Origin: JAGWBF01 sp963663025
GTDB taxonomy: Bacteria; Chloroflexota; Dehalococcoidia; Lucifugimonadales; JAGWBF01
Assembly (NCBI GenBank): GCA_963663025.1
Contig: OY760073.1
Location: 868,001-932,000, forward strand
Direction: 5' to 3'
Length of the DNA stretch: 64,000 nucleotides
In this document: in pieces, positions 48,864-57,926 of the stretch
Layout: the number at the start of each line of letters is the position of its first letter
Position numbering within the stretch: position 1 is the stretch's first letter
Translations under genes and position numbers: made by a program
Notes under the pieces: generated by a model
What the model was told of the DNA's origin: nothing
What the model saw: only the letters and a program-made list of their open reading frames with translations
The model's database searches: none

Positions 48864-50318
48864 CTATGGAGGGCTATCGACGATGTCCAGCTCCGGGTAA
48901 ATCTCCGGCTCGATGCCAAGCAGGGCTTCCCGGGCTTCGGCTGCGACGAATAGGGACCCCGTCGCTAGCACCAAGGGCGTGTGTCCTGCCTTGGTGTGGC
49001 TGCGCGCCAGGTCCATCGCAGCGCTCACGGCATTGCTCACGACGCCGCCATCAAGTACGTTGCAAAGGAAGGAGTCGAACAAGGCAGCCAGCTTGGCGCA
49101 GGACACGGACCTGGGATGGCGTGACCGGGCGACGACAACGTCGGTGGTTCGTGGCTGGCCGGACGTTTCTTCTCTTTGGATGCCCCGACCCAGCTCCTCA
49201 ACCATACCCGACAGGTTCTTGTCCTCGGACATCCCGACTATCAGCACCAGGTGGTCGTAGTCGAAGCAGTCCGGCAAAGTCTGCATAAGCTGGGCGACGG
49301 AATAGGGATTGTGGGCCCCGTCGCACACCACCATCGGGTCTTTGGACAACACCTCCATGCGGCACGGCCAGGACATACCGGCAAATCCCTCCTGCAGGGC
49401 CCAGTCCGGTACCGAGAAACCCGATTCCCTGAGCACCTCCATAACCCCTACGGCAACGGCCGCATTCTCCACCTGGTAGTCCCCCAGCATGGGCATGTCC
49501 AAGGTGTACGTGTCGGCCCTGGTCTGGACCTCGAACCTTTGCCCCTGGACATCCCTGGACAGGACCCGGTATGTGATGCCGGTCCCGACTTCCGTCAGCG
49601 GGCTGCCCATCCCGGCGCACTTGGCGCGGATGACCTCGGCAGCTCCGGCAGGCTGGGGCGCCGAAACGACCGGTATGCCGGGTTTGATGATGCCGGCCTT
49701 CTCGCCGGCGATGGCCTCGATGGTGTCGCCCAGCACGGACGTGTGGTCGAGGCTTAGCGATGTGATAGCGCACACGTTGGGGGATGCCAGGTTCGTGGTA
49801 TCCAGTCGTCCGCCGAGGCCCACCTCCAGCACCTGGAAGGTGGTGTTGGCCCGGAACTCCATGAATGCCATGGCAGTCAACGCCTCGAACATGGTGACTC
49901 CGCCGTCGGGGTCCTCCTTGCTTACCCCCTTCACCTTCGGCCAGATTGCATCCACCAGCCCGGCAAACTCGTCCTCGGACACAGGCTCGCCGTCCACTTG
50001 GATGCGCTCCCGGAAGCTGTGCATGTGAGGGGAGGTGAAGAGTCCCACGCGATACCCGCTCCGGGCCAGGATGCTGGCGCACATGGCGGAGGTGCTGCCC
50101 TTGCCCTTGGTGCCGGCTATGTGGACGGTGGGAACGCCAATGTGGGGGTTGCCCAGATCCTCCAGGAGCTTCTGCATGCGTCCAAGGTGGTACCGGATCC
50201 TGCCGGGATGGGAGCCGGAGCGGACCGCGGCGATGCGCTCATGGTCAACTAGTCCCAGCAATCGACGCAGAGCATGGCGGTAGTCCGCGCTGGCTGCTAC
50301 CCCCGGAGATGTCTGCAA
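48864..50318 (-). CDS. folC: Folylpolyglutamate/dihydrofolate synthase
   Basis: Mur-ligase-type enzyme adding Glu to (dihydro)folate. The 484 residues show the ATP site HIAGTKGKGSTSAM, SPHMHSFRERIQVDGEPVSE, LEVGLGGRLDTTN and LDHTSVLGDTIEAIAGEKAG, and the C-terminal domain with CDGAHNPYS. An N-terminal extension of about 20 residues precedes YRHALRRLLGLVDHERI. Confidence 0.95.
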   Translation of the reverse strand: MQTSPGVAASADYRHALRRLLGLVDHERIAAVRSGSHPGRIRYHLGRMQKLLEDLGNPHIGVPTVHIAGTKGKGSTSAMCASILARSGYRVGLFTSPHMHSFRERIQVDGEPVSEDEFAGLVDAIWPKVKGVSKEDPDGGVTMFEALTAMAFMEFRANTTFQVLEVGLGGRLDTTNLASPNVCAITSLSLDHTSVLGDTIEAIAGEKAGIIKPGIPVVSAPQPAGAAEVIRAKCAGMGSPLTEVGTGITYRVLSRDVQGQRFEVQTRADTYTLDMPMLGDYQVENAAVAVGVMEVLRESGFSVPDWALQEGFAGMSWPCRMEVLSKDPMVVCDGAHNPYSVAQLMQTLPDCFDYDHLVLIVGMSEDKNLSGMVEELGRGIQREETSGQPRTTDVVVARSRHPRSVSCAKLAALFDSFLCNVLDGGVVSNAVSAAMDLARSHTKAGHTPLVLATGSLFVAAEAREALLGIEPEIYPELDIVDSPP

Positions 50319-50366
50319 CGCGCCATCTACGCCGTGGAAGATGTCCCTGGAAAAGGAGCGCCCATG

Positions 50367-52322
50367 CTAGGCTTCGTCCTCATCGTAGCGCTCTTTCAGC
50401 GCCTCCACCACCGCCGGATCGGCAAGGGTCGTGGTGTCTCCCAGCGCCCGCCCCTCGGCCACGTCTCTGAGCAGGCGCCTCATGATCTTGCCGCTGCGGG
50501 TCTTGGGAAGCTCGGCGGTGAAGTAGATATCGTCGGGCCGGGCTATGGAGCCGATCTTGCCCGCCACGTGCTGCTTCAGCTCGCTCATCAGGGCGTCGGA
50601 GGCGGGAACCTCTTCCTTCAGGGTGACGAAGGCGACCACCGCTTGGCCTTTAACATCGTCGGTCCTGCCGATGGATGCGGCTTCCGCCACCGCAGTGTGG
50701 TCCACCAGCGCGCTCTCCACCTCCATGGTGGAGATGCGGTGGGCCGATACGTTGATGACGTCGTCCACCCTGCCCAGGAGCCAGAAGTACCCTTCCTCAT
50801 CCCGCTTGCAGCCGTCGGCGGTGAAGTAGATGCCCGGGTACCGGGACCAGTACTGCTGCACGAACCTCTCCGGGTCGCCGTAGATGTTCCGCAGCATGGC
50901 CGGCCAGGGCTTCTTGAGCACCAGGTAGCCTCCATGGCCCAGGTCCACGGCGTTGCCCGCCTCGTCCACCACCTCGGCATCGATGCCGGGAAATGGGCGG
51001 GTTGCCGAGCCCGGCTTCAAGGTGGTCAGCCCGGGCAGAGGTGATATGAGGATCATCCCCGTTTCCGTCTGCCACCATGTGTCTACCACGGGGCAGTTGC
51101 TCCTGCCGACGTGCTCCCAGTACCACATCCAGGCCTCGGGGTTGATCGGCTCCCCGACGCTGCCCAGCAGGCGTAGGGAGCTAAGGTCGTGCTTTGCCGG
51201 GTACTCGGTCCCCCAGCGCATGAATGTGCGAATGGCGGTCGGCGCAGTGTAGAAGACCGTTACGCCGTACTTTTCGACGATGTCCCAGAACCGGTCCCTG
51301 TCAGGGTGGTCTGGGGTGCCCTCGTACATGATGGATGTGGCGCCGTTGGACAGGGGGCCATAGACGATGTAGCTGTGGCCGGTCACCCAGCCGATGTCGG
51401 CTGTGCACCAGTACACATCGTCCTCTTTAAGGTCGAATATCCACTTGGTGGTGGCGTAGGTGCCCAGGAGGTATCCTGCCGTCGTGTGCACGATTCCCTT
51501 GGGCTTGCCTGTAGTGCCGCTGGTGTAGAGCAGGTAGAGGATGTCCTCGCTGTCCAGGGGTTCGGCCGGGCAGACCTGGGACTGGCCCTCCATAAGGTCG
51601 TGCCACCAGATATCGGTGTCCGGGTTCATCAGATCATCGGCGGTGCCTGTGCGCCGCACCACGATCACCTTCTCTGTGGTGGGAGCGCCCTTCACCGCCT
51701 CATCGGCATTCTCTTTCAGCGGGACGACCCTGCCCCTCCTGTATCCCCCGTCGGCGGTGATGAGTATCTTGGCTTCCGAGTCATTGATCCGGTCCCTTAG
51801 GGACTCGCTGCTGAAGCCCCCGAAGACCACGCTGTGGGGTGCGCCCAGGCGGGCGCAGGCCAGCATAGCTATGGGCAACTCGGGCACCATAGGGAGGTAG
51901 ATGGTGATCCGGTCGCCCTTCTTGACGCCCAAGCTCTTGAGGGCGTTGGCGAACTTGCAAACCTCCCGGTACAGGTCCCAGTAGGTATAGACTTGCCGGT
52001 CACCGGGTTCTCCTTCCCATACAAGGGCCGCCTTGTTGCGGCGGGCAGTGGCTACGTGTCGGTCGAGGCAGTTGTAGGAGACGTTTATCTTCCCGCCCAG
52101 GAACCACTTGGCGTAAGGGGGGTCCCACTCGAGGACCTTGTCCCACTTCTTGAACCAGTGCAGCTCTTCTGCAAAGCGGGCCCAGAACCCCTCGGGGTCC
52201 CTAGCCGCTTCTTCATAGACGTCGGGGTCGTTGGCGTTGGCCTGTGCCTGGAAGTCGGGGGGCGGCGGGAACCGCCGGTCTTCAGTCAGGAGCGCATCGA
52301 TGTTCTGGGAGCTTTCCACCAT
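50367..52322 (-). CDS. acs: Acetyl-CoA synthetase (AMP-forming)
   Basis: Activates acetate to acetyl-CoA. The 651 residues match the acs length (about 650). Motifs: YTSGTTGKPKGIVHT (A3), WWQTETGMILISP, GRVDDVINVSAHRIST and the C-terminal KTRSGKIMRRLLR with the regulatory/catalytic Lys. GGGAGGAAGG precedes ATG 52322. The downstream sequence encodes folC and fabF. Confidence 0.97.
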   Translation of the reverse strand: MVESSQNIDALLTEDRRFPPPPDFQAQANANDPDVYEEAARDPEGFWARFAEELHWFKKWDKVLEWDPPYAKWFLGGKINVSYNCLDRHVATARRNKAALVWEGEPGDRQVYTYWDLYREVCKFANALKSLGVKKGDRITIYLPMVPELPIAMLACARLGAPHSVVFGGFSSESLRDRINDSEAKILITADGGYRRGRVVPLKENADEAVKGAPTTEKVIVVRRTGTADDLMNPDTDIWWHDLMEGQSQVCPAEPLDSEDILYLLYTSGTTGKPKGIVHTTAGYLLGTYATTKWIFDLKEDDVYWCTADIGWVTGHSYIVYGPLSNGATSIMYEGTPDHPDRDRFWDIVEKYGVTVFYTAPTAIRTFMRWGTEYPAKHDLSSLRLLGSVGEPINPEAWMWYWEHVGRSNCPVVDTWWQTETGMILISPLPGLTTLKPGSATRPFPGIDAEVVDEAGNAVDLGHGGYLVLKKPWPAMLRNIYGDPERFVQQYWSRYPGIYFTADGCKRDEEGYFWLLGRVDDVINVSAHRISTMEVESALVDHTAVAEAASIGRTDDVKGQAVVAFVTLKEEVPASDALMSELKQHVAGKIGSIARPDDIYFTAELPKTRSGKIMRRLLRDVAEGRALGDTTTLADPAVVEALKERYDEDEA

Positions 52323-52455
52323 TGGACCTTCCTCCCTGGTACCGCGTTATCCGGGAGGATTCTAACACAAAGAGGGCTCCCTACGAGCAGCGATGACCTG
52401 CCATTTGCAAAGCGTCCCTCTTTGTCTCCACCTTGGGACGCTTTCCGGCCCGTTG

Positions 52456-52492
52456 CCCTTCGAGAGCCTCAGGACAGGCTCAGGGCGAACGG
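52456..52492. repeat. Palindromic intergenic repeat, copy 1
   Basis: 37 nt whose centre GAGCCT-CAGGAC-AGGCTC folds into a hairpin, flanked by CCCTTCGA and CAGGGCGAACGG. Differs from copy 2 (52658-52694) by one base. Confidence 0.85.
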
Positions 52493-52657
52493 GGTGATGC
52501 GTCTGAGGGAAGGGATTCCTTGGGTCGGCCTCTACTCACAGACGATGTGTCACCGGCCTGAGTTCCCTGGATTGCGGCCTACGCCGCAATGACGGCAAGG
52601 GTTGCGTAAAACCCGCATTCCCAGGTCCTCACCTCCGTCTTAGCCCCCTGTCCGTTC

Positions 52658-52694
52658 CCCTTCGAGAGCCTCAGGACAGGCTCAGGGCGAATGG
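52658..52694. repeat. Palindromic intergenic repeat, copy 2
   Basis: Same 37-nt element as at 52456, with GAATGG instead of GAACGG at the end. A degenerate relative with CCGTTC..CGAACGG ends lies at 57865-57898. Confidence 0.85.
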
Positions 52695-52894
52695 ATGGGA
52701 GTGTGAGGGCAAACGGCGTAGGCGGGACGACGGCAGCGCTGTGTTGACGGAACCCCTGGCCACTCCTACACTGGTAGCCTGCCAAGAAGGATGCCGGAAG
52801 GTGTCTTTCGGCTTCCCGCGGCAGACTGGGTTAAGCTTGAATCAATGAATTCAGCACCCTGTTTTTCAGGGGGATGTTGTGGGGTTGAGGGGCA

Positions 52895-55111
52895 ATGACG
52901 TCATCCGATGACCCGCTGTTGGAAGGGCTGAACCCGGCCCAGCGGGAAGCCGTAGAGTCCATCGAGGGACCTGTCCTGGTTGTGGCGGGTCCCGGCAGCG
53001 GCAAGACCCGGGTGATAACCCACCGCATCGCCTACCTCATACGCAAGTGGCAAATCAGCCCTTACCGTATCCTGGCGGTTACCTTCACCAACAGGGCCGC
53101 CGGCGAGATGAAGGAGCGCCTAAGCAGGCTGGTCGGCTCCCGCATGGACCGTCTCTCCGTCGGCACCTTCCATGCCTTCTGCGCGGGCCTGCTGCGTAGA
53201 GAGGGCGCCCACATCGGCCTCGACCCCAGCTTCACCATTTATGACGACGATGACCAGGTGCAGCTGATGAAAGAGGCTATGGCCCAGGCGAACGTTGATG
53301 CCAAGCAGTACCCTGTGCGCGCAATCCAGGGCGCCATCTCCCGGTCAAAGAGCTTGGTGCTGGATGCAGAAGCCTATGCGTCCAGGTGCGAGGGGTTCTT
53401 CGAGGAGCAGGTGTCCAAGGTGTACCAGCGGTACGATGAACTGATAAGGCGCAGCCATGCCCTGGACTTCGATGACCTTCTCCTCATGTCGGTGCAGCTT
53501 CTTCGCAAAAACCAGGATGTCCTGGAGAGGTACCAGCGTCGCTTCCAGCACATTCTCATCGACGAGTTCCAGGACACCAACGTGGCCCAGTACGCCTTGG
53601 CCAAGCTGCTGGCGGGGCAGTACCGCAACATCTGCGTCGTAGGGGATGCCGACCAGTCCATCTACGGCTGGCGCCATGCCGACATCCGCAACATCCTGGG
53701 GTTCCAGAGCGACTTCCCGGAGGCCCGCAGCATAGTGCTGGGGGAGAACTACCGCTCGACGGGGAATATCGTCGAGGCTGCCCAGAAGGTGATCTCAGCC
53801 AACACCCAGCGAATACACAAGGAACTGTGGACCAGCAAAGACGAAGGCCCTCCCGTCGTGGTACACGAGACCCACGACGAAGAGGAGGAAGCCCAGTACG
53901 TGATCAGCGAGGTGGAAAGGCTGGGCCGGGTCGAGGGCGCGGGCTTGGGGGATTGCGCCGTCATGTACAGGGTGAACGCCCAGTCCAGGGCCCTGGAGGA
54001 AGGGTGCCTCCGGTACGGCCTCCGCTACAAGCTAGTGGGCGGCGTCCGGTTCTACCAGCGGAAAGAGGTCAAGGACCTGATCGCCTACCTGCGCCTGATC
54101 GGCAATCCCCAGGATGATGTGAGCTTGGTGCGCGCCATAAATGTGCCCCGCCGGGGAATCGGCGCCAAGTCCATGGACGACCTGTCCCGGTGGGCAACTT
54201 CCCAGGGGACTTCGATGTATGCTGCCCTGGAATCGCTGAACGAGGACCCCCAAAAGGACACTTCACTGCGCCGGTCCATCTCTTCCAGGGCTGCCGCCCA
54301 GATGACGGCATTCCTGGCCTTGGTCCAGGAGCTGGCCGAAGAGAGCGCCCGCCTGGATGTGGTCGCGCTGATAGACAGGATGCTGGAACGGACCAGGTAC
54401 CAGCAATACGTGACCGAGCACTACGACTTTCCCGAGGAGCGCTGGGAGAACATCATGGAGCTCAGGAGAGCAGCGGAGGAGTTCAAGGAAGAGGAGCCTC
54501 CCCAAGGGCTGACCTCGCTGCTGGAGCGCCTGGCCTTGGTGGCTGATGCGGACAACTACGAAGAGAGCGCTGACTCTCTAACCCTGATCACCCTCCACCA
54601 AGCCAAGGGGCTCGAGTTCCCGGTGGTGTTCATGGTTGGAATGGAGGAGGGCCTGCTGCCCCACTTCCGGTCCCTGGACGATCCTGGCCAGCTTGAAGAG
54701 GAGAGGCGCCTTTGCTACGTGGGCATGACGCGGGCCAAGGACCGCCTGTACATGCTGCGCGCTTTCCGACGCCGGTTCGCTGGAGGTTATGGACCTTCCC
54801 TGCCGTCCCGCTTCCTGCAGGAGGTGCCGGCAAGCATCCGGAAGCCCCGGCTGCCGGAAGTTTCCGGCCTAACTCCAACGCAGCGGGGCCGCCTGAGCGA
54901 TTGGGTACCCTCCATGGCCGAGCCGGCGAAGGATGCGCCTGCACTGCCGGGTCTGGCTGCGGGGGACAAAGTGAGGCACCCCACGTTCGGAGAAGGCATG
55001 GTCGTGAGCTGCACCCCATCGGGTGGAGACAATGAGATCACCGTCGCCTTTGTCGACGCAGGGGTGAAGAAGCTTCTGCAGTCTCTGGCCCGCCTGGAAA
55101 AGCTGGAGTGA
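52895..55111 (+). CDS. pcrA: UvrD/PcrA/Rep family DNA helicase
   Basis: 3'-5' SF1A helicase for repair and replication restart. The 738 residues show LNPAQREAVESIEGPVLVVA, P-loop GPGSGKTRVI, DEFQDTN (Walker B), GDADQSIYGWRHAD, LGENYRSTGNI, TLHQAKGLEFPVVFM and YVGMTRAKDRLYM. The C-terminus ends with a Tudor-like PcrA tail (VRHPTFGEGMVVSC), known to contact RNA polymerase. ATG 52895 after GAGGGG. Confidence 0.96.
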   Translation: MTSSDDPLLEGLNPAQREAVESIEGPVLVVAGPGSGKTRVITHRIAYLIRKWQISPYRILAVTFTNRAAGEMKERLSRLVGSRMDRLSVGTFHAFCAGLLRREGAHIGLDPSFTIYDDDDQVQLMKEAMAQANVDAKQYPVRAIQGAISRSKSLVLDAEAYASRCEGFFEEQVSKVYQRYDELIRRSHALDFDDLLLMSVQLLRKNQDVLERYQRRFQHILIDEFQDTNVAQYALAKLLAGQYRNICVVGDADQSIYGWRHADIRNILGFQSDFPEARSIVLGENYRSTGNIVEAAQKVISANTQRIHKELWTSKDEGPPVVVHETHDEEEEAQYVISEVERLGRVEGAGLGDCAVMYRVNAQSRALEEGCLRYGLRYKLVGGVRFYQRKEVKDLIAYLRLIGNPQDDVSLVRAINVPRRGIGAKSMDDLSRWATSQGTSMYAALESLNEDPQKDTSLRRSISSRAAAQMTAFLALVQELAEESARLDVVALIDRMLERTRYQQYVTEHYDFPEERWENIMELRRAAEEFKEEEPPQGLTSLLERLALVADADNYEESADSLTLITLHQAKGLEFPVVFMVGMEEGLLPHFRSLDDPGQLEEERRLCYVGMTRAKDRLYMLRAFRRRFAGGYGPSLPSRFLQEVPASIRKPRLPEVSGLTPTQRGRLSDWVPSMAEPAKDAPALPGLAAGDKVRHPTFGEGMVVSCTPSGGDNEITVAFVDAGVKKLLQSLARLEKLE

Positions 55112-55198
55112 TCCTCAACAGTCGGGACTCTTCCCAGAAATTGACACCAAAGTACTGCATTTATACACTCTCTCCGCACCTACAAGGAGGTCTAGTAC

Positions 55199-55657
55199 AT
55201 GGCTGAAACGGGGCCGTTTCTTACCGAAGAGATGTGCAATCAGGCGATCGGTGTCGAATCTCCGCCCCAGGTACTTGAGGTGGAGAAGGGGGCCATAATC
55301 AGGTTCGCCCAAGCCATCGGCGACCCGAACCCCCTTTGGAATGACGAAGGAGAAGCGCGCCAAAGCGCAGCGGGCGGGATGGTTGCTCCGCCGACATTCC
55401 TGCGGTCTGCTCCGGTTATCCGCCCCGACCCTCCCTTCCCAATGCCCTTCGAGCGAATGCTGGACGCCGGCAGCGACTGGGAGTACTTCGAGCCGGTCAG
55501 GCCCGGCGACATCATCACCACCGTGGCCCGTATCGAGAACATGAGCGAACGGAGCGGTCGCCTGGGACTGATGGTGTTCACGGTCCTGAAGATCACATAC
55601 ACAAACCAGTTCGGGCGAGTGGTGGCTACCCAGCTAAGCACCCTCATCCGGTACTAG
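55199..55657 (+). CDS. MaoC-like FAS1-type dehydratase N-terminal domain protein
   Basis: A 152-residue single hot-dog domain: EKGAIIRFAQAIGDPNPLWN, the substrate-loop GGMVAPPTFL and YFEPVRPGDIITTVARIENM. It resembles the non-catalytic half of (3R)-hydroxyacyl-CoA dehydratases. The following gene encodes the second hot-dog, so the pair would form a heterodimeric R-specific enoyl-CoA hydratase. AAGGAGG lies 11 nt before ATG 55199. Confidence 0.88.
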   Translation: MAETGPFLTEEMCNQAIGVESPPQVLEVEKGAIIRFAQAIGDPNPLWNDEGEARQSAAGGMVAPPTFLRSAPVIRPDPPFPMPFERMLDAGSDWEYFEPVRPGDIITTVARIENMSERSGRLGLMVFTVLKITYTNQFGRVVATQLSTLIRY

Positions 55658-55687
55658 ACGATACCTGACTCATCACCGAGGTATGAC

Positions 55688-56119
55688 ATGGCTAAGCTGT
55701 ACTGGGAAGATATCCAGGAAGAGCAGGAGATTCCCTCGATCACAAAAGACCCGACGACCCGCCAGCTGGTAAGGTACGCCGGTGCGTCGGGGGACTTCTA
55801 CGAGATTCACTACGACAAGGACTACGCGATGGGGAACGACCTGCCAGGCCCTATCTTGCATGGCGCGCTAAAGAGCGCCTTCCTGGGCCAGCTTTTGACC
55901 GACTGGATACGGGAAGGCGGGACCCTGCGCCGGCTTACGTGCCAGTACCGAGGCATGGATGTTCCCGGGGATAAGCTGACAGCTTCCGGGAAGGTTACCC
56001 GCAAGTACCAGGAGTCGGGACGGCGCTTGGTTGACTGCGAGATCTGGCTGGACAACGGCCAAGGAGAGCGGACCACCCTGGGATCAGCTACCGTGGAGCT
56101 GGCGAGCCGGGAGGCCTAG
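55688..56119 (+). CDS. MaoC-like (R)-specific enoyl-CoA hydratase subunit
   Basis: A 143-residue hot-dog protein with the catalytic hydratase motif: RYAGASGDFYEIHYDKDYA (Asp/His of the hydratase-2 motif) and LHGALKSAFLGQLLTDW. Paired with the upstream gene, 30 nt away. Substrate unknown; such pairs work on branched or steroid-side-chain acyl-CoAs in actinobacteria, but that is only an analogy. Confidence 0.88.
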   Translation: MAKLYWEDIQEEQEIPSITKDPTTRQLVRYAGASGDFYEIHYDKDYAMGNDLPGPILHGALKSAFLGQLLTDWIREGGTLRRLTCQYRGMDVPGDKLTASGKVTRKYQESGRRLVDCEIWLDNGQGERTTLGSATVELASREA

Positions 56120-56137
56120 CCGTAGTCTTCGGGAATG

Positions 56138-56701
56138 CTATTCGCTGACGGGGGTCGCGGCCGCATCCTCGGCGTCTTTCAGGGCCAGCCATCGGGTGCG
56201 GTAGATGTCCATCAGCATGAAGTCCATACCGCTGCGCCTAACGGTATTGACTGTCTCGAATCCGCACTTTGCGAATGCTTTCTGGGCGCGGACGTTCCAG
56301 GTCAGGGTGTGAAGATAGACCCGCTTCAGGTTCAGCTTGGCGCTGGTGAAGAGGTGGTCCCTCAGGGTGATCACGGCGTCGCACCCGTACCCCTTGCCCC
56401 AGTACTCCTTGTCGCCGATGACGATGCCCAGCTCCGCCTGCTGGTTAATGGAGTCGTAGTCATAGTACATGCAGTTCCCGATGTACCGGCCCTCGTCGGC
56501 CTCAATGCCGAACCTGCCGGAGCCGGGGGTCGGGTAGCGAAGCTGGTCGCGGAACAGGCGCAGGAATTCTTCGTAGGTGGACCTCAGCGGGAAGGCGGCG
56601 TCCAACTGGGCCAACTCTTCGTCGGAGCGCCACTTGTAGTCCAGTGGCGCATCCTCCAGCATCTTGTCCCGGAGGACGATCTTCTTCCCGGTCAGTCGCA
56701 A
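56138..56701 (-). CDS. GNAT family N-acetyltransferase (RimJ/RimL-like)
   Basis: About 187 residues: KIVLRDKMLEDAPLDYKW, FGIEADEGRYIGNCMYYDYD, ELGIVIGDKEYWGKGYGCDA (acetyl-CoA-binding pyrophosphate loop) and LHTLTWNVRAQKAFAKCGFE. TTG 56701 is chosen because GGGGGGAG lies 4 nt upstream and overlaps the end of the NUDIX gene by 10 nt (coupled). Acceptor substrate unknown. Confidence 0.88.
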   Translation of the reverse strand: MRLTGKKIVLRDKMLEDAPLDYKWRSDEELAQLDAAFPLRSTYEEFLRLFRDQLRYPTPGSGRFGIEADEGRYIGNCMYYDYDSINQQAELGIVIGDKEYWGKGYGCDAVITLRDHLFTSAKLNLKRVYLHTLTWNVRAQKAFAKCGFETVNTVRRSGMDFMLMDIYRTRWLALKDAEDAAATPVSE

Positions 56702-57201
56702 GCGTCTCCCCCCACGGACTTGGCCTTGCCATGGGCGACTGCCCCCTGGGGATCCCGGGCCCGGATCATCTTCAGCGCCCGTTGCAGCACATCGACCTCG
56801 CTGGGGTAGGTCAATGACCTGAGAGCGCCGTCCCATGGGAACCATTGGACGCGATCAAACTCGAAATCGTGCAAGTCGGTGGACCCGCCCGTTTGGCTCA
56901 TCAGAAAGAAATGAACGGTCTTCTCACAGTTGGTCCGGCTTTCGGGGTCCACGAACCAGTAGCTGATGTTTCCTATTGGGGCCTCAATCCGAACTTCCAA
57001 GCCCGTTTCTTCCTGGACTTCCCTGAGAGCGGTCTCTTCCAGGCTCTCGCTCTTGTTTGGCGTGCCCTTGGGAAGGCTCCACTTCAGGGGCTTGAGCCGG
57101 CCGCATAGGGCCGCCTCAATGAGCCCGTTCTCAATCCTGTAGACCACTCCCCCCGCTGAAACGCGGCGCTCAGACCTGCGCCAGGGTGCACGTGTTTTCA
57201 T
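56692..57201 (-). CDS. NUDIX hydrolase
   Basis: A 169-residue protein with a full NUDIX box: GTPNKSESLEETALREVQEE followed by TGLEV (GX5EX7REUXEEXGU). N-terminal SAGGVVYRIENGLIEAALCG and the context WSLPKG resemble Ap4A/diadenosine-type or nucleotide-cleaning NUDIX proteins. Overlaps the GNAT start. Confidence 0.92.
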   Translation of the reverse strand: MKTRAPWRRSERRVSAGGVVYRIENGLIEAALCGRLKPLKWSLPKGTPNKSESLEETALREVQEETGLEVRIEAPIGNISYWFVDPESRTNCEKTVHFFLMSQTGGSTDLHDFEFDRVQWFPWDGALRSLTYPSEVDVLQRALKMIRARDPQGAVAHGKAKSVGGDACD

Positions 57202-57492
57202 CGAGTTTCACCGTACCGGTAGTGTTCGAATCGGACCATCTTCCCTGTTTCGCCATCCTGGAGGTCATTGGGCGTGCTTGCATAATGGTGGTGAGGGGCG
57301 AGGATCCGGCGAAAGAGTCATGCCATTCTATGGCCTGACCCAGGGCAAGTCAAGGAAAGGCGGGCGTCGCCGGGTCGGCTGGAATAGCTGCCAATCCGAG
57401 GCGGTCACTGAATTAGGCCGAATTGCTGGATCGGGGAAAGATGGTAGAATCTGCCATTGGCAGGCCGAATAAGTTGGGGAAAGGGGGCAACG
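57202..57492. other. Upstream region of the rhodanese gene
   Basis: About 290 nt between divergent NUDIX and rhodanese genes. Only the rhodanese promoter and its AAAGGGGG ribosome-binding site are seen; a 64-codon frame at 57278 has Gly/Arg-rich, unlikely content. Confidence 0.4.
57423..57450 (+). promoter_or_regulatory. Putative promoter of the rhodanese gene
   Basis: TTGCTG (57423-57428), 16 nt, TAGAAT (57445-57450); start near 57457, 36 nt before ATG 57493. Confidence 0.5.
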
Positions 57493-57855
57493 ATGCCGAC
57501 GGGTAGAGAGCTAATCGCCCAAGCCCAGGAGATGATGCCCAAGACGTCCGCCCAGGATGTGTACCAGGCGGTGCAGCAGGAGCAGAACCTCCTCATCATC
57601 GATGTGCGTGAGAAGGAGGAGTGGGACCAGGGCCATATCGAAGGTGCTGTCCATGTTTCCCGGGGGCGCATGGAGGGCAGAATAGACGAGCTGGTTCCCG
57701 ACAAGAGCACTCCCATAGTGTGCCATTGAGCGGGCACGGGAAGAGCTTCGCTGGCAGCGAAGACACTCAGGGAGATCGGGTACGAGAACGTAAGCTACAT
57801 GGACCCCGGCTTTTCGGGGTGGAAGGAGCAGGGGCTTCCCTTCGTAACCGACTAG
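57493..57855 (+). CDS. Rhodanese-like sulfurtransferase, predicted selenoprotein (UGA = Sec79)
   Basis: Reads from ATG 57493 (AAGGGGG upstream) for 120 codons with one internal TGA at 57727-57729 (residue 79). Before it: LLIIDVREKEEWDQGHIEGA (the rhodanese DVR..E..GHI strand and loop) and STPIVCH; after it: AGTGRASLAAKTLREIGYEN, then SYMDPGFSGWKEQGLPFVTD and TAG. The TGA therefore falls exactly on the catalytic Cys of the active-site loop (family pattern PIVxYCxxGxRSxxAA). Reading TGA as stop would remove the loop and the C-terminal third. A 7-bp hairpin follows (57746-57762). Sec-containing rhodanese-like proteins are known in bacteria. Single domain, probably cytoplasmic. Confidence 0.85.
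57746..57762 (+). promoter_or_regulatory. Bacterial SECIS-like hairpin (rhodanese gene)
   Basis: CTTCGCT-GGC-AGCGAAG: seven perfect base pairs with a GGC loop, loop starting 24 nt after the TGA. A guanine in the first loop positions and this distance match the bacterial SECIS consensus. GAG/CTC flanks could extend the stem. Confidence 0.68.
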
Positions 57856-57926
57856 AAGAGAAGACCGTTCATCCTTCGATTCCCCTCAGGACGAACGGGG
57901 TGTGGCCGGTTGGTTGGGAACACTTC

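Larger units (their letters stand above)
52323..52894. other. Intergenic region with dispersed palindromic repeats
   Basis: About 570 nt between divergent acs and pcrA without a credible gene. It holds two near-identical 37-nt palindromic repeats, an 8-bp perfect hairpin (ATTGCGGC/GCCGCAAT, 52571-52590), and the ribosome-binding site GAGGGG of pcrA. No clear sigma-70 promoter was found. Confidence 0.6.

Noticed and set aside
57278..57472. 64-codon plus-strand frame upstream of the rhodanese gene
   Set aside because: Gly/Arg-rich, no ribosome-binding site, and overlaps the putative promoter.
57493..57729. Truncated rhodanese ending at TGA 57729
   Set aside because: The reading frame continues through a perfect rhodanese C-terminus, and the TGA replaces the catalytic Cys, so recoding is more likely.
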